The notes under the pieces: model-generated
Told to the model about the DNA's origin: nothing
Seen by the model: the letters and a program-made list of their open reading frames with translations, nothing else
Databases searched by the model: none
Source of the DNA: JAHDCJ01 sp039028895
GTDB taxonomy: Bacteria; Bacteroidota; Bacteroidia; Chitinophagales; Saprospiraceae
Assembly: GCA_039028895.1 (NCBI GenBank)
Contig: JBCCHF010000005.1
Location: forward strand, 171,253-235,252
Length of the DNA stretch: 64,000 nucleotides
Direction of reading: 5' to 3'
In this document: positions 26,584 to 34,639 of the stretch, in pieces
How positions within the stretch are numbered: position 1 is the first letter of the stretch
Layout of the letters: every line of letters begins with the position of its first letter
Translations under genes and position numbers: made by a program

Positions 26584-27820
26584 CAAAACCCATCATACGA
26601 TTCCAGAGTTTGGATAATTCTCCGGCAATATCATCCGGACGTTCCCTGATTTCATTGACAGATAATAGATTATCATTTTCCTTGATTCGAAATTTGAATA
26701 CGTAATTTTTTTCTATGTTTTCAAGTGGAATTTCTTCCATGCCATTAACCACCCCAAACCTAAGATCATTAAGCACAATGTATCCGTCCTTGTTTTTTTC
26801 GACCACGTAATAGTCATTGGTAAACCATTTGAGCATTTCAATCTCATCCCGGTTTTCTCCAAATTGTTCCAGTAGGGCATCATTTTTCCTGATGGTGTCA
26901 ATCTGCATGAATGGTTCTTCGTCGAAAATGGAATAAGCGCCATAATAATAATAACCATCAGATTCAGCTATACCAGTCCAAAGAATATTATTGAAAATTG
27001 AAGGAGAGGTCATATACCTGGAATACTTAAGATTTTTCTCTTTAAGTGTTTTAACAAAAGCTGCATTGACATGAGATTTGTTGTAGATGGTAAAAGCCAT
27101 ATACAAACTGCTTATACCAACGCCCAGCCATAATAAGACGGACCTTGCTTTAGAGCCTCTTTTCATCCACGCTGCGCCAAGAATAAACACCAGGAATGGA
27201 ATGGTATAGGTTGGGTCGGCCACAGAGATATTACAAAAGGCCACCCTGAAATCTGAGAATGGTTGGAAAAGCTGGGTGCCATAAGTTGTGAAGCAATCCA
27301 GTAAAGTATGGGTAAGTAATCCCCAGAAAAACAACCATGACCACTCTTTCCAACTGGCTTGTTCGCCAAGATCACTTTGATTAGTTGCAAAATACCGATA
27401 CGATCGAACACCCAGAATTGCGCCTATCAGAATTATGATAATTACAGGACGAGCACCAATACCTCCGCCTTCGAATAAAGGTTTTAAGACAGTCGAGTAC
27501 AACAAAAAAAGGTAAAGGATTCCGAATAATCCGGACATACTGCCTTTGTACCATGGGTTACGGTCAATCTTATTTTTATAAAACTTGTGAACCAGCCATC
27601 CAAAAACAGGGGCAGTTGCCACAGCAAATGCTATGGAGTGGGTAATGCCCCGATGGAAAGCAATGGCATCAACTTCAGTCATGAAGAAATTGCCAATGAC
27701 ATCAAGGTCAGGAATAGTACCTGCTATGCCTCCCCAAAGCATGGCCCGGTTACCGATTTTTTTGCCGAGCACCATTTCTCCTACTGCTGCTCCAAGGGTG
27801 ATCTGAGTAATTGAATCCAT
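26555..27820 (-). CDS. Membrane-bound metal-dependent hydrolase, YdjM family
   Basis: The 421-residue product starts with the family signature: DSITQITLGAAVGE, then PDLDVIGNFF and HRGITHSIAFAV, which hold the Asp and His residues of the presumed metal site. About six helices occupy the first 250 residues; residues from about 255 form a soluble domain. In E. coli ydjM belongs to the SOS regulon; the enzymatic substrate is unknown. Its last 10 codons overlap the terminator of the opposite-strand nuclease pair. Confidence 0.9.
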   Translation of the reverse strand: MDSITQITLGAAVGEMVLGKKIGNRAMLWGGIAGTIPDLDVIGNFFMTEVDAIAFHRGITHSIAFAVATAPVFGWLVHKFYKNKIDRNPWYKGSMSGLFGILYLFLLYSTVLKPLFEGGGIGARPVIIIILIGAILGVRSYRYFATNQSDLGEQASWKEWSWLFFWGLLTHTLLDCFTTYGTQLFQPFSDFRVAFCNISVADPTYTIPFLVFILGAAWMKRGSKARSVLLWLGVGISSLYMAFTIYNKSHVNAAFVKTLKEKNLKYSRYMTSPSIFNNILWTGIAESDGYYYYGAYSIFDEEPFMQIDTIRKNDALLEQFGENRDEIEMLKWFTNDYYVVEKNKDGYIVLNDLRFGVVNGMEEIPLENIEKNYVFKFRIKENDNLLSVNEIRERPDDIAGELSKLWNRMMGFEKRPSQVSK

Positions 27821-27985
27821 TGCCAGTGTTAAACAAATAATTGGTTTACAGGTTCAGAACGGCGCAAAGTATAAATTTATTTTCACGATTGAAAGAGTAA
27901 GGTTAATAAAAAAACATGGCTAAAACTTGGAATATAGGTGCTTATTTTTAACCTGAAAAGCTATAACAACCCCACAGGTTAGGAG

Positions 27986-29680
27986 ATGAAGTTTAATAAA
28001 TTTGAGTACGAACGTCCTTCGATAAAGGACTTTTATAATGATTTTGACCTAAAGTTAAAACGCTTCTCTGGAGCGAAGTCTGCGGAAGAGCAGATTGATG
28101 CTTTCAATGCAATTAGTGATCTGAGGTGCGAATTTGATTCAATGCACAATATTTGCGTTATCCGGCACACCATAGATACTAATGATAAATATTACGAAGA
28201 AGAAAATAGTTTTTTCGATCAGCAGTTGCCCATTTTCAATGATTTAACAACCCGGTTCTACGCCGCTCTTGTTGACTCAGAATTTCGGAATCAGTTAGAA
28301 GAAAAATTTGGTAAACAACTTTTTGTGATTGCCGAATTAAGCCTTAAAACGTTTAAGCCAGAATTACTTGAGAATCTAAGAGAGGAAAACCAACTGAAGA
28401 GCGAGTACGTCAAGCGTACGGCAGCAGCAAAGATCATGTTCGAGGGGAAAGAATTTAACCTTTCCTCGATACACCCTTACGAAATTTCCAAGGTCCGCCT
28501 AACCCGGAAAAATGCTGCAGAAGCCAAATGGGGCTTCTACCAGCAGAATGCGGCTCCAATCGAGGGTATATTTGAGAACATGGTCAAAGTGCGCCATAGC
28601 ATGGCACGTAAGCTGGGCTACAGGAATTTCATTGAAATGGGCTATGCTCGAATGCTTCGTTCAGACTATACACCAGGGATGGTTGCAAAATTTAGAGAAC
28701 AGGTGCGAGAGCACATTGTTCCTATAGCAACTAAACTAAGGAAACGCCAGGCCGAAAGGCTCGACCTTCCTGCCCTGAAGTATTATGACGAAGATTTGTT
28801 ATTCAAAAACGGCAATCCAGAGCCACAAGGTTCAACAGAGTGGATACTCAACAATGCTCGAACCATGTACGCTGAGCTTTCGGAGGAAACAAACCAGTTT
28901 TTTGAATTCATGATCGACAATAACCTCTTGGACCTGGTTGCTAAAAACGGCAAGGCTCCGGGAGGTTATTGCTCTTTTATCGGCAAGTACAAAGCCCCTT
29001 TCATTTTTTCCAATTTCAACGGTACCAGCGGTGATATCGATGTGCTGACCCACGAGGCCGGCCATGCATTCCAGGTGTATTGTAGCCGTGACATCGGCAT
29101 TAACGAATACAACTGGCCCACTTTTGAAGCCTGTGAGATCCATGCTATGAGTATGGAATATTTCACCTGGCCGTGGATGCACCTGTTTTTTGGTGACGAG
29201 GCAGAAAAATATCAATTTGGCCACCTTAACTCAAGCCTTTTCTTTTTGCCTTACGGAGTAGCAGTTGACGAATTCCAGCACTTTGTTTACGAAAATCCAC
29301 ATGCTTCAAACGAAGAGCGCAATGCCGCCTGGTCAGAAATTGAGAAAAAGTATTTGCCCCATCGAGATTATGGCGATAATGAATTCCTCGCTAAAGGAGG
29401 GTTCTGGCAACGTCAGCGCCATATTTTCGAAATGCCTTTTTATTATATCGACTACACCCTAGCATTGATTTGTGCGCTCCAGTTCTGGAAAAAGGATATG
29501 GAAAACCACGAATCTGCCTGGAACGACTACCTGAGATTGTGCAAGGTAGGCGGTAGCGAAAGCTTCCTTGATCTCGTAGAAAAAGCAAACCTGATTTCTC
29601 CTTTCGAAGATGGCTGTATTAGTTCAGTGGTAGGTCATATCACAGCCTGGCTCGATAAGGTCGATGATTCCAATTTCTAA
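27986..29680 (+). CDS. M3-family oligoendopeptidase
   Basis: M3 peptidases are zinc metallopeptidases that cut short peptides, usually in the cytoplasm. The 564-residue product has the zinc motif HEAGH at residues 356-360, with the third ligand Glu in the downstream TFEACEIHAMSMEYF. The length and order of segments fit the PepF/oligoendopeptidase group. There is no signal peptide. It is divergent from the YdjM-like gene with a 165-base gap. Confidence 0.95.
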   Translation: MKFNKFEYERPSIKDFYNDFDLKLKRFSGAKSAEEQIDAFNAISDLRCEFDSMHNICVIRHTIDTNDKYYEEENSFFDQQLPIFNDLTTRFYAALVDSEFRNQLEEKFGKQLFVIAELSLKTFKPELLENLREENQLKSEYVKRTAAAKIMFEGKEFNLSSIHPYEISKVRLTRKNAAEAKWGFYQQNAAPIEGIFENMVKVRHSMARKLGYRNFIEMGYARMLRSDYTPGMVAKFREQVREHIVPIATKLRKRQAERLDLPALKYYDEDLLFKNGNPEPQGSTEWILNNARTMYAELSEETNQFFEFMIDNNLLDLVAKNGKAPGGYCSFIGKYKAPFIFSNFNGTSGDIDVLTHEAGHAFQVYCSRDIGINEYNWPTFEACEIHAMSMEYFTWPWMHLFFGDEAEKYQFGHLNSSLFFLPYGVAVDEFQHFVYENPHASNEERNAAWSEIEKKYLPHRDYGDNEFLAKGGFWQRQRHIFEMPFYYIDYTLALICALQFWKKDMENHESAWNDYLRLCKVGGSESFLDLVEKANLISPFEDGCISSVVGHITAWLDKVDDSNF

Positions 29681-29702
29681 TCACTTTTGTATAAATTGAG
29701 AA

Positions 29703-29726
29703 CGCCCTTCCGAAAACGGAAAGGCG
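29703..29726 (+). terminator. Possible terminator hairpin after the M3 peptidase gene
   Basis: CGCCCTTCCG and CGGAAAGGCG form a 10-base stem with one mismatch and a short loop, about 25 bases after the stop codon. The T-rich stretch comes only about 10 bases later, so termination is uncertain. Confidence 0.4.
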
Positions 29727-29785
29727 CAGAGGTCATTTTAGTTTTTTATTGGTATCAGCCCGGCTTTGAAATACTGTTTCGGTTG

Positions 29786-29947
29786 CTAAAATGCTTTAAA
29801 CAGCATCACGGTTAAATACAAGGAAGTAACCAGACCGGTAAAAATCATCCAGAACATCTTATCCTTATAAAAGTCCTCTTTTTTCTCTAATAAGATGTAG
29901 GATAGATGTGATGTAAATACCACATAGATAAATCCCAATGCAACCAT
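29786..29947 (-). CDS. Putative 53-residue two-helix membrane protein
   Basis: An ATG at 29947 opens a 53-codon frame ending in TAG at 29786. The product has a helix at about 3-20 (ALGFIYVVFTSHLSYILL), a charged turn (EKKEDFYKDK) and a second helix at about 32-49. This layout is typical of real small membrane proteins, and the frame fills a gap between the M3 peptidase gene and porQ that would otherwise be empty. The helices resemble CcmD-like or cytochrome-assembly small proteins, but I cannot name a family. Codon use looks normal for the window. It is not supported by homology. Confidence 0.5.
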   Translation of the reverse strand: MVALGFIYVVFTSHLSYILLEKKEDFYKDKMFWMIFTGLVTSLYLTVMLFKAF

Positions 29948-30026
29948 GTTCTGATCCTTTAAAATTCCATTAAATGGTATTTATAAGATGGATAAACTGT
30001 TATCCCAGTTGCATGGTAACCTAAAA

Positions 30027-31082
30027 CTATCGCTTAAACTCGTTGAGTCCTGTAGAAATGGTAAAATGATTGGTGCCTCCTGCCAGGTGATGCATGCCAA
30101 GTCCATAGCCGATCCTGAATCGTTTGATCTTTAAACCAAAGCCACCAGAAAACCCGGCGAGACTTCTGGTATTGTCAACATTCAATTCTGCTCGGCGAAG
30201 GTGATTATAGCCAAATCTTATCTGGAACACTTCGTTCCTGCCCAGTAATAGCTCTCCACTGAAAATGAGATGTCTGAAGAAATTATCGACAAATTGGGAA
30301 AAGCCACTTTCAGTAGATGTTGGGTCACCAAACAAGGCTGTTGGTTCTTCAGCGTTTGGATCATCGTACCTGATGTCCCAGCGGTGAAGATTATGTGCGG
30401 TCACTGTAAATCGAAGCGGAAGGTATTTTAATTGTTTTGAAAATGCAGCCTGAACATCAAAGGGTAGTGGTTCACGGGTGTCTTCTGTGTAATGGCTGAT
30501 TTGGAAACCCGCATTCCTGAAAACCAGTGAAGCAGAAAACTTGCTCGAGGTATCAGCATAGGTCACCGCCAGGTCAGAAGCCAGACCAAACGAATTATAA
30601 GACTCCAGGGAAGAATACAACAGCTTTACATTGGCACCAAAAGACAGCGTCTCACTATATTGATAACCTCCACCAAAAGCCATGGCAAACTCGCTGGCCT
30701 TAAATTCGCCAACTACCTGACCATTTAAATCCGCTGCAGTAAAATTACCGTAAGAAATGTATTGGATACCTCCGTTAACGGTTGTGTTCCACTTGTCAAT
30801 ATGATGCGCATACCCGGCATATCCGAAGTTAATACCAGCAAGATGAAGACTGGTGCTAAAGGTTAATGCCTGGTGCATCGACGGATTAAGTAAAGCAGGA
30901 TTGGCAAAGCCCAGAGCTGCATCATAGTCTTTTACGGAAATCAATGTACCGCCCAGTGCCGTTGTTCTGGCAGAAACAGGCAGGCTTAAAAACTCATAAG
31001 TATTATCACCTCCAATTTGTGCAAAGGAGGAGAGGCTGAAAAATAACCCTGCAACTAATGCTATCCAATTCTTTTTGATCAT
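30027..31082 (-). CDS. porQ: Type IX secretion system protein PorQ
   Basis: PorQ is an outer-membrane beta-barrel of the FadL-like type that works with PorZ and PorU in the T9SS attachment complex. The 351-residue product has a signal peptide (1-21, SSFAQ) and the family start GGDNTYEFLSLPVSARTTAL (24-43), followed by regular amphipathic strands to the C terminus. It is 14 bases downstream of a YwqK-like lipoprotein gene on the same strand. PorZ and PorU are not in the window. Confidence 0.9.
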   Translation of the reverse strand: MIKKNWIALVAGLFFSLSSFAQIGGDNTYEFLSLPVSARTTALGGTLISVKDYDAALGFANPALLNPSMHQALTFSTSLHLAGINFGYAGYAHHIDKWNTTVNGGIQYISYGNFTAADLNGQVVGEFKASEFAMAFGGGYQYSETLSFGANVKLLYSSLESYNSFGLASDLAVTYADTSSKFSASLVFRNAGFQISHYTEDTREPLPFDVQAAFSKQLKYLPLRFTVTAHNLHRWDIRYDDPNAEEPTALFGDPTSTESGFSQFVDNFFRHLIFSGELLLGRNEVFQIRFGYNHLRRAELNVDNTRSLAGFSGGFGLKIKRFRIGYGLGMHHLAGGTNHFTISTGLNEFKR

Positions 31083-31096
31083 TTCAAAGGATAATT

Positions 31097-31723
31097 TTAT
31101 TCTGTGGTTTCTTCCTTTTTCCAGGTGGTTTCACAACGGCCCTCAACACAATTCATGACACGTTCCAATTCGCCGTCTTCATCATAAAGTTTCAATTCGC
31201 CATGTTCGAAATCACCATTCAGGTAAGCGCCTTCGGCTTTTAAGTTTCCGTTGAGGTGATATTCAATAAATGGCCCGTTTTCTTCATTGCCCTTAAAACG
31301 GACAACCTCATGTAATTGTCCATTTTCATGGTAGAATTTCCATTCACCTTCCATAGCGTTGTTTTGATACTGTCCTTCCATCTCCATTGTTGAATTTGGA
31401 AAGTAGCTGACGTATGGGCCCTGGAAATAACCCTCCACATATTCTTCCTGGATATTGAGATTGCCATTTTCATGGTATATTTTCCTTGTGCCATGCAGTG
31501 CATCATCCTGGTAAGTAGATTCTTCATAAAGCCATCCGGCTTCATCATAGCCTTTGTACCAGCCATGTTTGGTGAAGTCACTTTTCTTCCGTTGATATTC
31601 AGCCTTAAGGCTGCCTGAGTCATAGGTTTCCTTAATAACTTCAATATCTCCACCACATCCTATGATAGTGATTAGCGCAAAGAAAAGTGATAAATTTCTT
31701 AAATCAGTCAGAAGATTTTTCAT
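31097..31723 (-). CDS. YwqK-like repeat lipoprotein
   Basis: The start is placed at the ATG at 31723, giving a lipoprotein signal with Cys at position 23 (LITIIGCGG). The frame extends upstream to a TTG at about 31768 without a useful signal. The 208-residue product is built of MORN/YwqK-like repeats of about 22-24 residues (YHENGNLNIQEEY, FYHENGQLHEVVRF, YHLNGNLKAEGAY). Such proteins are common in Bacteroidota, often labelled as antitoxins, but that label is not supported here. It is probably a periplasmic or surface lipoprotein in an operon with porQ. Confidence 0.85.
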   Translation of the reverse strand: MKNLLTDLRNLSLFFALITIIGCGGDIEVIKETYDSGSLKAEYQRKKSDFTKHGWYKGYDEAGWLYEESTYQDDALHGTRKIYHENGNLNIQEEYVEGYFQGPYVSYFPNSTMEMEGQYQNNAMEGEWKFYHENGQLHEVVRFKGNEENGPFIEYHLNGNLKAEGAYLNGDFEHGELKLYDEDGELERVMNCVEGRCETTWKKEETTE

Positions 31724-31872
31724 AATAACTATTTTTGCAAACCTTCTTTCACAACGAAAAAAGTGCAAGTTAATTTATTTAGCGTAAATGGTCGTTCGGA
31801 ATTCGTGATTCGTCACCTTAGTGGCACAATCATTAAGTTGTGAATGCCCCAAATAAAACCACCTAATACAAT

Positions 31873-32679
31873 ATGAAAGCTATAATCGAACAGGCTTGGG
31901 AGAATCGCGAAATGCTAAAAGATCCTTCAGTACAGGAAACCATAAGAACTGTAATTGCACAACTTGACAAGGGAGAACTTCGAGTTGCAAACCCTTCAGA
32001 CAATGGTTGGATCGTTAATGATTGGGTGAAAAAAGCGGTTATCTTATACTTCCCGATACAAAAAATGGAACCAATAGAGGTGGGCCCATTTGAATTCCAT
32101 GATAAAATTCCTTTAAAACGAGATTATGTAGCACAAGGTGTGCGTGTAGTACCACATGCAATTGCCCGTCATGGTGCTTTTATTCAGAAAGGCGTTGTCA
32201 TGATGCCGAGTTTTGTCAACATTGGGGCTTATGTTGATTCCGGAACGATGGTCGATACCTGGGCAACAGTTGGTTCTTGTGCACAGATCGGTAAAAATGT
32301 ACATCTCAGCGGAGGTGTTGGTATTGGGGGTGTTTTAGAGCCCGTACAGGCTGCCCCGGTGATCATAGAAGATAATTGTTTCATTGGCTCCAGGAGCATC
32401 GTTGTAGAAGGGGTCCGTGTCAAAAAAGAAGCAGTTCTGGGAGCGAATGTAGTGCTCACACAATCTACAAGGATCATTGATGTGACAGGCGAAGAACCGA
32501 TTGTTATGAAAGGTACCGTGCCTGAAAGATCAGTGGTGATACCTGGTGCATATACCAAAAACTTCCCGGCAGGAGAGTTCCAGGTTTCATGTGCCCTCAT
32601 CATCGGACAACGAAAAGAAAGCACTGACAAAAAGACCTCTCTGAACCAGGCATTAAGAGACCACTCAGTTGCGGTATAA
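31873..32679 (+). CDS. dapD: 2,3,4,5-tetrahydropyridine-2,6-dicarboxylate N-succinyltransferase
   Basis: DapD transfers succinyl from succinyl-CoA to tetrahydrodipicolinate in the succinylase branch of lysine and meso-diaminopimelate synthesis. The 268-residue length is normal. The left-handed beta-helix of hexapeptide repeats spans about 95-225 (VVMMPSFVNIGAYVDSGTMV, GGVGIGGVLEPVQAAPVIIE), and the family-specific RDYVAQGVRVVPHAIARHGA precedes it. It stands alone among envelope genes. Confidence 0.97.
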   Translation: MKAIIEQAWENREMLKDPSVQETIRTVIAQLDKGELRVANPSDNGWIVNDWVKKAVILYFPIQKMEPIEVGPFEFHDKIPLKRDYVAQGVRVVPHAIARHGAFIQKGVVMMPSFVNIGAYVDSGTMVDTWATVGSCAQIGKNVHLSGGVGIGGVLEPVQAAPVIIEDNCFIGSRSIVVEGVRVKKEAVLGANVVLTQSTRIIDVTGEEPIVMKGTVPERSVVIPGAYTKNFPAGEFQVSCALIIGQRKESTDKKTSLNQALRDHSVAV

Positions 32680-32695
32680 GGGTAGGTAATTTTTT

Positions 32696-32726
32696 ATTCC
32701 GAGTTTCGGGTTCTTTTACTCGGAAT
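32696..32726 (+). repeat. Inverted repeat downstream of dapD
   Basis: ATTCCGAG at 32696-32703 and CTCGGAAT at 32719-32726 form a perfect 8-base inverted repeat with a 15-base spacer, and CTCGGAAT occurs again at about 32758-32765. It lies 16 bases after the dapD stop. It may be a weak terminator; there is no T-run directly after it. Confidence 0.4.
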
Positions 32727-32889
32727 GATCAACTCGAAACCCAGGTTAACCCGAACCTCGGAATAACACGTCGTTTTGTAATTGTCTTTTTTCTGCAATT
32801 TTAACTTTTCTCACATATTTTCTTTGGTCAATTAAACGTTCAGGATAGACACACGTCATAAATACATCCATTTTCATATCCTGAACATC

Positions 32890-33255
32890 ATGAAAAATCT
32901 GCTGTTGTTTACTGTTTTCTTGTACGCAAATTCCCTGTTTGGGCAAGGCGCCCTGACGGATTTTAAAACCGGAGAAAGCGAAGAAATAGAAAGTGAAGCG
33001 CATGATGTGCGAATCTTCCCCAACCCGGTAGTCCATACGTTCATTATTGAAGCCGAATTGAACCTGATCGCAGAAAACAAGGTGCGGTTCGAACTATATG
33101 ATATGACCGGGAAGAAAGTATTGCAAGTTGAACAACTTACCCAGCCCGTTGAAATTGTAGAACGTGGTCATTTACCGAAAGGGTTTTATTCATATATCCT
33201 GAAAACCAGTGAAAAAGTAATAAAGACCGGGAAACTGATCTTCTCAGAATTCTGA
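32890..33255 (+). CDS. Minimal secreted protein consisting of a Por-type secretion tail
   Basis: The 121-residue product has a signal peptide (1-19, NSLFGQ), an acidic linker of about 18 residues, then a T9SS type A sorting domain: VRIFPNPVVHTFIIEAE (about 40-56), VRFELYDMTGKKVLQVE, and LPKGFYSYILKTSEKVIKTGKLIF at the end. Por tails normally sit at the C terminus of much larger secreted proteins. Here there is no cargo domain. It may be a stand-alone surface protein, a remnant of a larger gene, or a competitor for the T9SS machinery; the sequence does not decide. Confidence 0.8.
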   Translation: MKNLLLFTVFLYANSLFGQGALTDFKTGESEEIESEAHDVRIFPNPVVHTFIIEAELNLIAENKVRFELYDMTGKKVLQVEQLTQPVEIVERGHLPKGFYSYILKTSEKVIKTGKLIFSEF

Positions 33256-33355
33256 ACGGATTTCTGCCTGTCAAAAAAATCTTTCAAAAAACCGTGGAAT
33301 TTCCTCATTCCGTCGTCAACCCTGTAAAGAATCATAATAAGATAAACCGGGTTGA

Positions 33356-34639
33356 ATGGTATTTAAGGAAGATTTTCTGCATTATTTGTGGCGGTTTCGC
33401 CGTTTAAGTCTTGATGAATTAACTACTGTTGAGGGAGAGTATATCACCATTCTCCATCCGGGAGCGCACAACCATAATGGAGGCCCCGACTTTCATGATG
33501 CCCGAATTAGGATTGATCGTACTTTGTGGGCAGGTAATGTTGAAATTCATATCAACGCTTCAGACTGGTATCGTCACAACCATAACCTTGACCGGGCTTA
33601 CGATAATGTCATCCTGCATGTTGTTTTTAATGCTGATGTTAAAGTGTTCCGGCCGGATGGAAATATTATTCCATGCCTGGAAATCAAAGATCGTATAGAT
33701 GTCAGGCTTATTCGTCAATATCGGAGTTTGATGTCTGAAAAAACGGACATTGCCTGCGCCGGACTTTTTGAAAAGGTTGATTCGGTAATAAAGACTGCAT
33801 GGTTGGAAAGATTAATGATAGAGCGTTTGGAATCAAAAACCAAAAAAATTCTTGACATCCTTAATTTTCATAAAAATGATTGGGAAGCTGCATTTTACGA
33901 AGTCTTGGCGGCAGGGTTTGGTCTAAAAGAAAATTCACATCAGTTTGGTCTGTTAGCCAGAACACTCCCTTTGAACATCATTCGGAAACATCAAGGTCAG
34001 GGCTTCCAGCTAGAGGCATTGTTTTTTGGGCAAGCAGGATTTTTAGAGACAGATTTTGAAGATGAATACCCAAAACGACTCCAGCAGGAGTTTCTTTTTT
34101 TGAAGAAAAAATACAGACTTACTCCATTAAAGGCATGTGCATGGAAATTTCTGAGAATGCGACCTTCCGGTTTTCCTACAATCAGGATTGCCAGGTTTGC
34201 CACCTTTTTGGCTGCCCGGAAAAAACTGTTCTCATTCCTGGAAACAGCAATGATACCGGGTGATTTTATGAAATGGGTCAGTCTGCCAATATCCGAATAT
34301 TGGTCCAATCATTACCGATTTGATCAAATGGCAAAAAGGAACACAGGTGCTATTGGGCATGGCTTCGCTGATGTGCTTTTGATCAATGTGGTTGTCCCGT
34401 TTATGTTTTTGTATGGAAAAATAAGGTCAAATGAAAAGATGCGTCAAAAGGCCGTTAATTGGTATGAGGCAGTAAAAGCTGAAAACAATAAAATTACGCG
34501 ACTATGGCAGCAATTGGATGTCAATGTAGATAGCGCTGGACTTTCCCAAGCCCTTATTCATTTGAAATCTGACTATTGTGATAAAAAACGTTGTTTGAAT
34601 TGTGCGATTGGGGTGAGTTTGCTTAGGTCGTCTCAATAG
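33356..34639 (+). CDS. DUF2851-family protein
   Basis: The 427-residue product has the family features: FLHYLWRFRRL at the start, HPGAHNHNGGPDFHDARIRI (about 33-52), WAGNVEIHI, and a Cys cluster at the end (CDKKRCLNCAIG). The family is restricted mainly to Bacteroidota and has no known function. The N-terminal motifs and the C-terminal CxxC hint at a nucleic-acid or metal-binding enzyme, which is inference. It overlaps the convergent sensor kinase gene by 17 bases. Confidence 0.88.
   Translation: MVFKEDFLHYLWRFRRLSLDELTTVEGEYITILHPGAHNHNGGPDFHDARIRIDRTLWAGNVEIHINASDWYRHNHNLDRAYDNVILHVVFNADVKVFRPDGNIIPCLEIKDRIDVRLIRQYRSLMSEKTDIACAGLFEKVDSVIKTAWLERLMIERLESKTKKILDILNFHKNDWEAAFYEVLAAGFGLKENSHQFGLLARTLPLNIIRKHQGQGFQLEALFFGQAGFLETDFEDEYPKRLQQEFLFLKKKYRLTPLKACAWKFLRMRPSGFPTIRIARFATFLAARKKLFSFLETAMIPGDFMKWVSLPISEYWSNHYRFDQMAKRNTGAIGHGFADVLLINVVVPFMFLYGKIRSNEKMRQKAVNWYEAVKAENNKITRLWQQLDVNVDSAGLSQALIHLKSDYCDKKRCLNCAIGVSLLRSSQ

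Noticed and set aside
31097..31723. Annotation of the YwqK-like lipoprotein as an antitoxin
   Set aside because: No toxin gene is adjacent and the lipoprotein signal puts it outside the cytoplasm.
33356..34639. DUF2851 C-terminal CxxC as a sign of a zinc finger and thus a DNA-binding regulator
   Set aside because: A single Cys cluster is not enough to claim a DNA-binding role, and the family has no known function.
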